Below, piece after piece: positions 1 through 6,985 of a stretch of DNA of 12,866 nucleotides. A program made the translations under genes and the position numbers. The notes below the pieces were generated by a model. That model saw nothing but the letters and a program-made list of their open reading frames with translations. It ran no database searches and was not told the origin of the DNA. The DNA comes from Candidatus Woesearchaeota archaeon (GTDB lineage Archaea > Nanobdellota > Nanobdellia > Woesearchaeales > UBA12501), in NCBI GenBank assembly GCA_026394915.1, contig JAPLZS010000048.1, forward strand, positions 1 through 12,866, given 5' to 3'. The stretch's first letter is position 1. Every line of letters starts with the position of its first letter.

Positions 1-1871
1 GTGAACCCTCCCTGACAAGCAAGAAGCTCAGGCTCTCCTTGCTGTTCGCAGTCAACAGGGGTTGTCACAGAGAATCTTTCAGGCCTCTTGTACTGCTCGT
101 GATGAGTCTGGCTGAAATTCCAGCCTGCAAAATATCTCATGATATCGACTGATTTCATCATATCAGGATCAACAATGATATAAACATCTGGCATTGTATA
201 GTTATGTTCTAGGGGGATATTCCCATTTAATGGTGAGTATAATTGTGTGTAGTTGAACAATATCTGGACAGCCTCATCTTCATCAGTGCTCATGAATTCC
301 CTAGCCATCCAGTATAACCTTGGATCAGAAGAACCTCCATAACCATTGTGAATGAAGACTTTGTGCTCTGAGTAATAAGAATAGAAATATCCATTCGTCC
401 ACCAGTCATATATTGATGAATTCTTGTTTGTTTGTATGAGCGAATTGCCTGCCTGTTCCATTATCGATGTCATGTACGGAGTCTGGTTTGAGTTAGATAT
501 AATATCTTTCGAGAACAATATCCAAAAAAACATGATTGCAAGAACAAGGGCGATAAATGGCAGCAATTTCAAATATCTTTTATTCAATCTTGATCTTTTC
601 AATCTTAATCTCAGCTGCTCATATGATCTTGCCAAGCCATAAGATGCTGCAAGACACATAGGCAGTATGAAGAATAAGAGGAATTTATTTGATACATAAG
701 CGACAATGAACATTGCTGCAAACCAAAGTAGCACAAACATGGACTGCTTTGTCTTTTTATCCTTGAGCATGAAAAATAGCGAAATGAGCAGCAGAACTGC
801 CATCACCCAGCTGCCAAGCATGAATATCACAGGGTTCTGGCTGCTGCCTTTTAGCTTCTGTGCTTCTGGAACAGATAGCAGCTCTGAAGTGGATGATGCA
901 GAGCTTGGGAATATGGTTTCTGAACGCATTCCTAACTGTGTCTTTAATATGTTTAATGGTACAGGATTCAATTTAGAGACGACAAAATCTGCCAGTAAGA
1001 AGCCTGACACAGCAATCAGTATAACTGATACTAATGCAATAATGATGCATACTTTTCTCTTTGAATCTTTTAGCTTGAACAAAAAATAAAGGATGTAAAG
1101 GGTGCAATAAAGCATGATCAGGAAAAAAAGGTAATACCAGCCGTTCCATGTGAACTTAAAAACAGCAAAACAAAGTATGAGCATTGTTAAGCTGATGATC
1201 TGCGTTTTGTTCTTCCACACCCTCTTTTTTATTGGGCATTTTGCATCTTTTATGTCAATAACCTCAAAGAAAAACAGGACTATGAGCAGCGTGAAGAAAG
1301 TGTTGATGAAATAATTGTCTGCAAAGCCAGGCAGCGTATAGCTGAAAAAATGAGGGTTAAGGGCAAGAAGCAGTCCAGCTACAAAACCTCCTGGAACGCC
1401 CGCAAGCTTTTTTCCTATAAAGAATATTAGGGCAACTGACAGCAATGAAAAGATAAAAGGAAGCCAGAAAACAGCTTTGATCAGCGAAATATCTTTGTTA
1501 AATAGCTTTAAACTCTTGAAGAAATATGCCTCTAAATAAGGGATAAACTTTTCAGAGCTGCCATCATAACCATTTCCGTCTACAATATCTCTTGCCTTGA
1601 TCAAATAAAGATATGAATCATAGCCATAAAGGTAATTGCTGTCTTTATCCCTGAACATATCCTTGTAAAGGCCAGAGAGCTGTTTTAACTCATTGTTGTA
1701 CGTTGGAGTCCCAACAAGGCTGGATCTGTTGGTCCTTGAATAATAAGCACCCAGATTGGTCTTGGCCCAGCCATCAGTGACAGGAAGTGTCGAGGCATAG
1801 AGCCGGGGGACGGCTGCCAGTACTAATAAAACAAGAATAAGGATTATCTCGTACTGGAATTTCCTTTTCAT
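1..1871 (-). CDS. STT3/AglB-type oligosaccharyltransferase catalytic subunit (GT66), 3' end outside window
   Basis: The frame is open from ATG at 1871 to the left edge (last full codon at 3-5), giving 623 visible residues; the end of the C-terminal globular domain is missing. STT3/AglB enzymes transfer a lipid-linked glycan to Asn in N-x-S/T sequons on the outer face of the membrane. I see an N-terminal membrane segment, then an external loop with YGYDSYLYLIKARD (D85), which fits the first catalytic Asp motif. About ten hydrophobic helices follow, with GFADNYFINTFF (D185) at the second acidic motif and SVPE (333-336) where a TIxE-type loop motif is expected. An external domain begins with YDWWTNGYFYSYYS. 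WWTNG (490-494) sits where WWDYG is normal, so the usual Asp is Thr. A TATA-like box lies 25 nt upstream and there is no Shine-Dalgarno. Downstream neighbours are unknown; upstream is pyrG. The family call is firm from three independent motifs; the substrate glycan is unknown. Confidence 0.85.
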   Translation of the reverse strand, partial: MKRKFQYEIILILVLLVLAAVPRLYASTLPVTDGWAKTNLGAYYSRTNRSSLVGTPTYNNELKQLSGLYKDMFRDKDSNYLYGYDSYLYLIKARDIVDGNGYDGSSEKFIPYLEAYFFKSLKLFNKDISLIKAVFWLPFIFSLLSVALIFFIGKKLAGVPGGFVAGLLLALNPHFFSYTLPGFADNYFINTFFTLLIVLFFFEVIDIKDAKCPIKKRVWKNKTQIISLTMLILCFAVFKFTWNGWYYLFFLIMLYCTLYILYFLFKLKDSKRKVCIIIALVSVILIAVSGFLLADFVVSKLNPVPLNILKTQLGMRSETIFPSSASSTSELLSVPEAQKLKGSSQNPVIFMLGSWVMAVLLLISLFFMLKDKKTKQSMFVLLWFAAMFIVAYVSNKFLLFFILPMCLAASYGLARSYEQLRLRLKRSRLNKRYLKLLPFIALVLAIMFFWILFSKDIISNSNQTPYMTSIMEQAGNSLIQTNKNSSIYDWWTNGYFYSYYSEHKVFIHNGYGGSSDPRLYWMAREFMSTDEDEAVQILFNYTQLYSPLNGNIPLEHNYTMPDVYIIVDPDMMKSVDIMRYFAGWNFSQTHHEQYKRPERFSVTTPVDCEQQGEPELLACQGGF

Positions 1872-1892
1872 ATATAATCAGTAGAAGTTATG

Positions 1893-1900
1893 ATTTAAAA
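1893..1900 (-). promoter_or_regulatory. TATA-like box for the STT3 gene
   Basis: On the minus strand this reads TTTTAAAT and is centred about 25 nt before the ATG at 1871. At archaeal spacing that puts the transcription start at or within a few bases of the ATG, so a leaderless mRNA. It lies in the 61-nt gap after pyrG, so the gene can be transcribed separately from pyrG. Confidence 0.5.
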
Positions 1901-1932
1901 GGTTTATTGATTATTTTCAGATTTTTGCTGTC

Positions 1933-3555
1933 TTATTTCCTATTCAGGCACGCCTTTATCAGGCCGTCAAACAACGGGGCAGGCTTTCCAGGCCTTGATT
2001 TGAATTCCGGATGGGCCTGTGTTGCGACAAAATAAGGGTGCTCAGGAAGCTCTATGAACTCCATCAGCACCCCGTTCGGGCTCCTGCCCGGGAAGACAAG
2101 GCCTTTTTTCTCGAGCTTCTCGATGTAATCAGGATTCACTTCATACCTATGCCTGTGCCTTTCTGAAATCTCATCTTTCCCATAAAGGCTATGAACCTTT
2201 GTGCCTTTCCTGAGCTTTGCCTTGTATGCTCCGAGCCTCATTGTCGCGCCGTATCGGCATTCCTCAACTATCTTCTTCTGCTCAGGAAGGATGTCAATCA
2301 CAGGATGCTTTGTGTTCTTGTTTATCTCTGTTGAGTTTGCATCTTCTAATCCACATACATTCCTTGCGAATTCAATCACTGCAAGCTGCATTCCATAGCA
2401 CAGGCCCAGGAAAGGGATATTGTTCTTTCTTGCGTATCCTATTGCATCTATCTTGCCTTCAACTCCGCTTGAGCCGAATCCTCCTGGTATTATTATCCCA
2501 TCAAACTCTTTCAGCTTTGACAATGTCTTCGGGTCCTTCTCAAACTGCTTTGAGTCAACCCACGCTATCTTTGGCTTGGCATTGTTGCTCCAGCATGCAT
2601 GCTTTATCGCCTCAATGACCGAGATGTAGGAATCCTCAAGAGTGAAATTTCCGATGTCAAAATATTTCCCGATTATGCCTATCCTGACCTCTTTTGTCAG
2701 GTCTTTTATCTTGTTTATCATGCTGTCCCATTCTTTCATCGTTCCCTGCTTGTACTTCATCCCGAACTTCGCAAGTATCTTGCTGCAGAATGTCTGCCTG
2801 TCAAACAGAGGAGGGACTTCATAGATATACCCTACATCCGGGCATGATATGACATCATCTGGCTTCACATTGCAGAACAATGACAGCTTCTCTTTCCTGA
2901 CATCGTCAAGAGGCTTGCTTGATCTTGTGACAAGGAAATCAGGCTGTATTCCTATTGAGTTAAGGTCTCTTACAGACCTCTGCATGGGCTTTGTCTTCAT
3001 CTCTCCGAGATTATTTGGTATTGGAAGATACCCCACATGCACGAAAATTACTCCTTCCCCCTCAAGCCTCATCTCTCTCAATGCCTCAAGGAAAAGTACA
3101 TTCTGGTAATCGCCTATTGTCCCGCCGACTTCAACAAGGCAGAACTCTGCTTTCTGCTTCTCGCACACTGTCTTTATCCTTCTCTTGACTTCCATCGGTA
3201 TGTGAGGGATAACTTCAACGCACTTTCCATTGTACTCAAGATTTCTTTCTTTGTGTATGACTGTCTCATACACCTGTCCTGTTGTTATGTTCTGTTCTTT
3301 TAGGAGGTCAACATCAAGGAATCTCTCATATGTGCCTAAATCCTGATCTGTCTCTCCGCCGTCTTCTGTGACAAAGACCTCTCCATGCTCAGTAGGCCTC
3401 ATTGTGCCTGCATCGATGTTGATATAAGGGTCTATCTTGACAGCTGTAACACTATAACCCTGGTTCTTGATCAGTCTTCCTACAGAAGCAGTCACTGTGC
3501 CTTTTCCGACTCCAGAAAGAACGCCGCCTGTTACAACAATGAATTTTGTGTGCAT
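1933..3555 (-). CDS. pyrG: CTP synthase
   Basis: Converts UTP to CTP using ATP and glutamine-derived ammonia, the last step of de novo pyrimidine nucleotide synthesis; cytosolic tetramer. The 540 residues match the usual family length. The N-terminal amidoligase domain has the glycine-rich nucleotide loop GGVLSGVGKG (10-19), IDPYINIDAGTM, HGEVFVTEDGGETDQDLG and VEVGGTIGD. The C-terminal class I glutaminase domain has PGGFG (357-361), the nucleophile Cys386 in GLCYGMQ, and the partner His515/Glu517 in AHPEF. Small differences from textbook sequences are TMRPTEHGE instead of TMSPxxHGE and CYGMQ instead of CLGMQ; neither touches a catalytic residue. The ATG at 3555 is supported by the conserved start MHTKFIVVTGG and a TATA-like box about 26 nt upstream. 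It sits between a membrane protease and STT3 on the same strand but appears to have its own promoter. Confidence 0.98.
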   Translation of the reverse strand: MHTKFIVVTGGVLSGVGKGTVTASVGRLIKNQGYSVTAVKIDPYINIDAGTMRPTEHGEVFVTEDGGETDQDLGTYERFLDVDLLKEQNITTGQVYETVIHKERNLEYNGKCVEVIPHIPMEVKRRIKTVCEKQKAEFCLVEVGGTIGDYQNVLFLEALREMRLEGEGVIFVHVGYLPIPNNLGEMKTKPMQRSVRDLNSIGIQPDFLVTRSSKPLDDVRKEKLSLFCNVKPDDVISCPDVGYIYEVPPLFDRQTFCSKILAKFGMKYKQGTMKEWDSMINKIKDLTKEVRIGIIGKYFDIGNFTLEDSYISVIEAIKHACWSNNAKPKIAWVDSKQFEKDPKTLSKLKEFDGIIIPGGFGSSGVEGKIDAIGYARKNNIPFLGLCYGMQLAVIEFARNVCGLEDANSTEINKNTKHPVIDILPEQKKIVEECRYGATMRLGAYKAKLRKGTKVHSLYGKDEISERHRHRYEVNPDYIEKLEKKGLVFPGRSPNGVLMEFIELPEHPYFVATQAHPEFKSRPGKPAPLFDGLIKACLNRK

Positions 3556-3576
3556 TATGGGCGTAGGATAGCAGTC

Positions 3577-3586
3577 TTATTTAAAG
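3577..3586 (-). promoter_or_regulatory. TATA-like box for pyrG
   Basis: The minus strand reads CTTTAAATAA, preceded by an A-rich stretch that could serve as BRE. Its centre is 26-27 nt before the pyrG ATG and no Shine-Dalgarno is present, which fits a leaderless transcript. Confidence 0.55.
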
Positions 3587-3639
3587 TTTTTTGTTTTATC
3601 TTTTCTTGCCTCGCAAAGAAGACAGAGGCCGATAGAATT

Positions 3640-4218
3640 CTAGAGTAAACAGGAGTGAAATCGATTGATAGTTGTTAAGTGCATTATTGGGCCCATTTTC
3701 CTGCTTGTCTTTGCATCCTTGATGAGATTCATCTTCATTATTAGCATGGGAACAATCCATAATAGCTGGTTCACAGCAGGGCCTGCAAATGCTATGAGGA
3801 TATCCCCCATGTTTGACACAGGAGTGTGGCTCACAAAAGCAGGAATAAAAAAGATGAAGCCGGTGTTCATCAGCTTGAGCACAACTCCAAGCAGGACTCC
3901 GCCGTAAGGTATTCCGAAAAGGTCTGCTGCATGGAAAGTGGCTGTTGCGCCGAAGGCCATTGCAACGAATTTGTGGCCGAACTCATGCAGTATGACTGCA
4001 GGCGCAGTGATTATCATCGCAAACTTCAGGCTTTCCCAGTCAAACATCCCCATCCCGAATGATCTTTTCTTCTGGATGTGGGCAATAGGATCATATTCCT
4101 CGTTTTCACCCTCAGGAACAGAGATCTTCCTGTACCTGTCGAACATTCCGCTGAATATGTAGCCCAATGCGAGGGTGATTATCACGATGTCGATTATTTC
4201 CTGCAGTGAGAGTATCAT
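3640..4218 (-). CDS. Short M50 (site-2-protease-like) membrane metalloprotease
   Basis: A 192-residue polytopic membrane protein. It has the zinc-binding motif HEFGH (78-82) at the start of a hydrophobic segment (TAPAVIL before it), then FAGPAVNQLLW (144-154), which matches the conserved GPxxN segment of S2P/SpoIVFB-like proteases. An N-terminal helix (about 5-24) precedes a soluble linker. M50 enzymes cut substrates within the membrane and need a third zinc ligand, an Asp in a C-terminal N-P-x-D-G region. None is visible: the frame stops shortly after the GPAVN helix with TTINRFHSCLL. The protein is therefore either truncated or a non-catalytic variant. The other two frames over the following 84 nt do not restore a DG motif. 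A TATA-like box lies about 28 nt upstream of the ATG. The substrate is unknown; processing of the neighbouring membrane-anchored surface proteins is possible but only a guess from proximity. Confidence 0.8.
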   Translation of the reverse strand: MILSLQEIIDIVIITLALGYIFSGMFDRYRKISVPEGENEEYDPIAHIQKKRSFGMGMFDWESLKFAMIITAPAVILHEFGHKFVAMAFGATATFHAADLFGIPYGGVLLGVVLKLMNTGFIFFIPAFVSHTPVSNMGDILIAFAGPAVNQLLWIVPMLIMKMNLIKDAKTSRKMGPIMHLTTINRFHSCLL

Positions 4219-4242
4219 AATAATAGGGGTCTATAATTGGCC

Positions 4243-4250
4243 ATTTATAA
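4243..4250 (-). promoter_or_regulatory. TATA box for the M50 gene
   Basis: The minus strand reads TTATAAAT, close to the archaeal consensus, centred about 28 nt before the ATG at 4218. The leader would be absent or a few bases long. Confidence 0.55.
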
Positions 4251-4261
4251 TTCTTTTGCCA

Positions 4262-4276
4262 GGAACGGCTCGTTCC
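4262..4276. repeat. Perfect hairpin, 6-bp arms, first of three intergenic inverted repeats
   Basis: GGAACG and CGTTCC flank a 3-nt loop (GCT). It lies upstream of the M50 promoter, in the 209-nt gap between the M50 gene and the gene at 4428-6410. On its own it is a weak signal; it matters because two stronger inverted repeats follow. Confidence 0.45.
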
Positions 4277-4310
4277 GTTCACTTTAAATGCAGGTAAGCA
4301 ATTTTAAGGT

Positions 4311-4332
4311 CTGCAAATGCAAGCATTTGCAG
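4311..4332. repeat. Near-perfect palindrome, 10-bp arms
   Basis: CTGCAAATGC (4311-4320) is the exact reverse complement of GCATTTGCAG (4323-4332), separated only by AA. On DNA it could be an operator-like dyad. On RNA a 2-nt loop is tight, but a slightly shorter stem would form. Second element of the intergenic cluster. Confidence 0.7.
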
Positions 4333-4346
4333 CACATGCGAACCCA

Positions 4347-4382
4347 GTGGGGACTAAACTCACTTCGTTCGTTTATCCCCAC
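4347..4382. repeat. Long stem-loop, 12-bp stem with one bulge
   Basis: GTGGGGACTAAAC (4347-4359) pairs with GTTTATCCCCAC (4371-4382), with a single bulged base at 4354 and an 11-nt loop containing CTTCGTTC. On the minus strand it lies 46-81 nt downstream of the stop codon at 4428, after a U5 tract (4384-4388), so it falls in the 3' untranslated region of that transcript. It could protect or define the 3' end, or be a mobile REP-like palindrome. Confidence 0.65.
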
Positions 4383-4427
4383 GAAAAACTGTTATAATCA
4401 ATAATCTGAGCAAGAAATCTTAAAATT

Positions 4428-6410
4428 TCATTTATCCAGGGAATCCCTGAGCTTGTTTATCTCTTTCTCAATCTCTCTTATCCTGAGATTGCTCAATGCA
4501 TGCTCTATGTGCTCTTCAAGCCAGCCATACTTCTTCAGGTGGTCTTTTATCTGGTCTTTTCCGAATCCCTTGTCCAGCAGTTTATGGATATAATCCTCAA
4601 GCTCCTTCATCTTGCCTCTTTCTGCGCTCTCTATCAGGCCGTGCATCTTCATGTATTCTGCTTCATAGGCATTCTCAAGCATCTCTATCTTCTTCTTGAG
4701 ATCATCCTTTTGCTCTTGTTCAAATCTGCTTATCTTTGACTTTGCGTACCCTATTATCAGCGAAGCAGAGAAAACAACAATAACTATTGAGATCAATATT
4801 GCATAGACATAAATATTCCTTGCCTGCTGCGAGAGCTGCTTTGCCTCTTCTATCCTCTTCTCCTCGCTCTTCACAACCCTGAAGAGCTGGCTTGATGTGG
4901 ACAATGTATCCTTGTATTTTGCCTGCACAATGAACGCATAATCTCCGTCCGCAGCATAATCAGGCACCTGCATTGTCTTTGTGACTGTCTTCTGGTTTGC
5001 AAGAGACATTTCTTCGCTCTCCATAGACACAATCTGGTCATCCATGTCCTTTATGATGTAATCCACTGTTATGTTTGATATTTCTATCTTCTTCAGGTTG
5101 AAAAATGTGACCTGCACAGTCATGTTCTGTCCTGCAAGCATCTCCCTATACTCAGGTGCAATGTATATGCTCGAGTCAAAAAGAATTTCAGGAGACTCTA
5201 TCTCTATTACAACAGGGAAATACTTGGTTATGCTCTCTCCTATCTTGTTCAGGCCCTCTACTATTAACCTTCCTGTGTACACTCCTGGCCTTTGCGAAGC
5301 GGATATATTCATCAGAAGCCCTATTGTCCTGTTCTGCTTAGCAGGCATCATCATCTCATATTCAGATATTCTGGCAAGATTTGATATGTCAGATGACAGA
5401 TTTAATATCACTTTGAAATCATATTCCCCCACATTCTTCAGGATCAATCTGTATGTGCTGCTCTCTCCTGCTCTTATCAGTATCTTGATGTTCTCTGGGT
5501 TAATCTCTATAGGGAGAGTGTCTTCTTTTGCAATCATGTCTGCCCCTGCAAGCTTTTTCACATTTATCTTTGCCTTGCCCTGTGTTATGTTAAGCAGAGT
5601 GATGCTCAGGTCATCTGTTCCATCCTTGTTTATATCAAAAGATCCTGTCGCTTTCATCTCAATAGATCCGGCTGATTTTGATGGTATGCTCACATCTATT
5701 GAATCCTGCTTTACATCTGTAATGATGATCCAGTGGGCAGTCACTCCATTGAAAGTGAATGATATCCTGTCTCCCTCGTATCCTGTCACTATCTTGCTTT
5801 CGACCTGCGTGAAATCAATGTCAAACAATGCTGATCCTGCTCCTCCGCCTCCTCCTCCGCCTCCAGCGCCTCTGCCTTTCTTCTTTTCTTCACCAGGAGG
5901 GCATATTCCGCAGTCTTGGGCGCAGGCTGAGCATGTCTCTCCTGCATTGCAGGATCCGTCTCCGCAATAGGCAGGCGTTGTAGAAGTTATATTCAGCACA
6001 AATGTCGTGCTGTTCCTGTTATTTGAGCATGTGCTGTTGTCTGTCGCTGTTATGTTTATGTAATGAACGCCTATATCCGCTGCTGTCGGAGTAAAATTGA
6101 TTATCACGTTTGTGTGGTTTATCTCAAATAATGAGGTATTATCATAGAAAGTCAGGTTCTGGTCAATGTCCCCTCCTGCATCAACATCACAGGAGTATCT
6201 GGTCCCGACATAAGCATAGCTGCTGCAGGAATAGTTGACAATTGGCTCTCGGTTGATGCAAATCTGTATGCTGGCTTGTGTTGCAGCGCCTGTCATTGGC
6301 ATATTCTCAAGATCCTTGCTTTTTTTTAGAACCTCATAATTTATCACTAATGAGAACAGGAGGACAATCGCCATGAATACTGCAATTGACTGGTTTGAGA
6401 TCTCTTTCAT
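4428..6410 (-). CDS. Two-TM surface protein with Ig-like domains, Cys-rich motif and cytoplasmic coiled tail
   Basis: 660 residues from the ATG at 6410. An in-frame ATG at 6452 exists, but its 14 extra codons span the TATA-like region, so 6410 is preferred. Domain order: signal-anchor helix 9-26; Ig/cadherin-like sandwich about 45-140 with NxT sites; Cys-rich motif about 149-170 of the form CGDGxCNxGExCxxC followed by QDCGIC; a basic linker and eight consecutive glycines (183-190); beta-rich region with a calcium-loop-like DINKDGTDD (259-267); a NEW3-like Ig domain about 300-386; a second one about 405-510; membrane helix about 533-553; then about 107 cytoplasmic residues predicted as coiled helix. 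The tail includes GFGKDQIKDHLKKYGW, a helical motif of a type I recall from archaeal membrane proteins. Both termini should be cytoplasmic with a large external loop. Function unknown; likely a structural or envelope-anchoring component. Confidence 0.75.
   Translation of the reverse strand: MKEISNQSIAVFMAIVLLFSLVINYEVLKKSKDLENMPMTGAATQASIQICINREPIVNYSCSSYAYVGTRYSCDVDAGGDIDQNLTFYDNTSLFEINHTNVIINFTPTAADIGVHYINITATDNSTCSNNRNSTTFVLNITSTTPAYCGDGSCNAGETCSACAQDCGICPPGEEKKKGRGAGGGGGGGGAGSALFDIDFTQVESKIVTGYEGDRISFTFNGVTAHWIIITDVKQDSIDVSIPSKSAGSIEMKATGSFDINKDGTDDLSITLLNITQGKAKINVKKLAGADMIAKEDTLPIEINPENIKILIRAGESSTYRLILKNVGEYDFKVILNLSSDISNLARISEYEMMMPAKQNRTIGLLMNISASQRPGVYTGRLIVEGLNKIGESITKYFPVVIEIESPEILFDSSIYIAPEYREMLAGQNMTVQVTFFNLKKIEISNITVDYIIKDMDDQIVSMESEEMSLANQKTVTKTMQVPDYAADGDYAFIVQAKYKDTLSTSSQLFRVVKSEEKRIEEAKQLSQQARNIYVYAILISIVIVVFSASLIIGYAKSKISRFEQEQKDDLKKKIEMLENAYEAEYMKMHGLIESAERGKMKELEDYIHKLLDKGFGKDQIKDHLKKYGWLEEHIEHALSNLRIREIEKEINKLRDSLDK
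5841..5864 (-). repeat. Run of eight glycine codons (GGA/GGC)
   Basis: A CCT/CCG-type trinucleotide repeat on the plus strand encodes Gly183-Gly190 of the 660-residue protein. It forms a flexible hinge between the Cys-rich motif and the beta-rich region. Codons are mixed, so slippage is less likely than in a pure repeat, and triplet changes would keep the frame. Confidence 0.7.
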
Positions 6411-6429
6411 TCTGGCCTCTATTTTTAGG

Positions 6430-6441
6430 ATAAATAAAAAT
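6430..6441 (-). promoter_or_regulatory. TATA-like A/T box for the 660-residue protein gene
   Basis: The minus strand reads a T/A-rich stretch ending TTTATTTATCC, centred about 26 nt before the ATG at 6410. Its position inside the longer reading frame is the main reason to reject the ATG at 6452 as the start. Confidence 0.45.
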
Positions 6442-6470
6442 AAATCATGCATAACCGGACATATTCTGCC

Positions 6471-6890
6471 TTAAATCACTCTCTTGAATACTGCCCTTAT
6501 CTTGCCTGTATGATTCCCAAGCTGCGCATTCGGAGGCGCTGCTGCTGATGTGGAGAGCGTAATGTTGCTGTGCGGATCCATTATGAAATTCTCCTTGCTC
6601 AATGTCACCCAGCCAGCAATCTCTCCTGTCTTCTTCATCTCAACCATCAGGGGGTAATCATTGTAATTATCCAGATTTATGAATCGTGTGCTGCTTGAAG
6701 ATCCCGGCATGATCATGCCAAATGCCAGCAGATCAGTGTCTGTGTCAAACCCTATATGATTCCCGACTACAACACTCATATCATATGTGACAATGCTGTT
6801 TATATAATAAAAAGAATAAAACATCATGGATACAGTTGAGCCTATTATGATAGCTATTGCCAACAAAATAAGGGCCTTATTGAGTTTCAT
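6471..6890 (-). CDS. Small signal-anchored beta-sandwich surface protein
   Basis: 139 residues. A basic start (MKLNK) is followed by a hydrophobic helix (about 5-28), then an external beta-rich domain. That domain has FGMIMPGSSSSTRFINLDN (57-75) and a C-terminal part with GNHTGKIRAVF, resembling the strand pattern of small bacterial and archaeal surface sandwich proteins, where 'G-x-hydrophobic-PG-x-S' opens a strand pair and 'G-x-Y/H-x-G' closes the domain. No catalytic residues are visible. It has no Cys and one sequon near residue 109 and another at 126. A strong TATA box lies 29 nt upstream, so it is probably transcribed alone or together with the 660-residue protein gene 60 nt downstream. 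Family not recognised; a structural role in the envelope is inferred from location and fold type. Confidence 0.7.
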   Translation of the reverse strand: MKLNKALILLAIAIIIGSTVSMMFYSFYYINSIVTYDMSVVVGNHIGFDTDTDLLAFGMIMPGSSSSTRFINLDNYNDYPLMVEMKKTGEIAGWVTLSKENFIMDPHSNITLSTSAAAPPNAQLGNHTGKIRAVFKRVI

Positions 6891-6913
6891 TCTTATATAT
6901 GACCTATCTTTTC

Positions 6914-6926
6914 TTTATATATTTTT
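6914..6926 (-). promoter_or_regulatory. TATA box for the 139-residue protein gene
   Basis: The minus strand reads AAAAATATATAAA, a strong archaeal TATA match centred about 29 nt before the ATG at 6890. No Shine-Dalgarno precedes the ATG. Confidence 0.6.
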
Positions 6927-6985
6927 CTTTTAGAAATACTAGAAATGCCTATGCTATCTTTTATTTCATTCATTGTATGCGCTTA

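Noticed and set aside
424..1089. Plus-strand open frames at 424-642 and 706-1089
   Set aside because: Both are antisense to the STT3 gene, whose minus-strand frame is open throughout and carries the family motifs.
4262..4382. CRISPR array
   Set aside because: The three inverted repeats differ from each other and there are no regularly spaced identical direct repeats or cas genes.
5071..5970. A 299-codon open frame on the plus strand opposite the 660-aa protein gene
   Set aside because: It lies entirely antisense to a protein with clear domains, has no promoter or ribosome binding site, and its Pro run is the complement of the Gly-codon run. A shadow of codon bias.
6411..6452. Upstream ATG at 6452 as the start of the 660-aa protein
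   Set aside because: The extra codons overlap the TATA-like box, and starting at 6410 places the signal anchor and box at the spacing seen for other genes.
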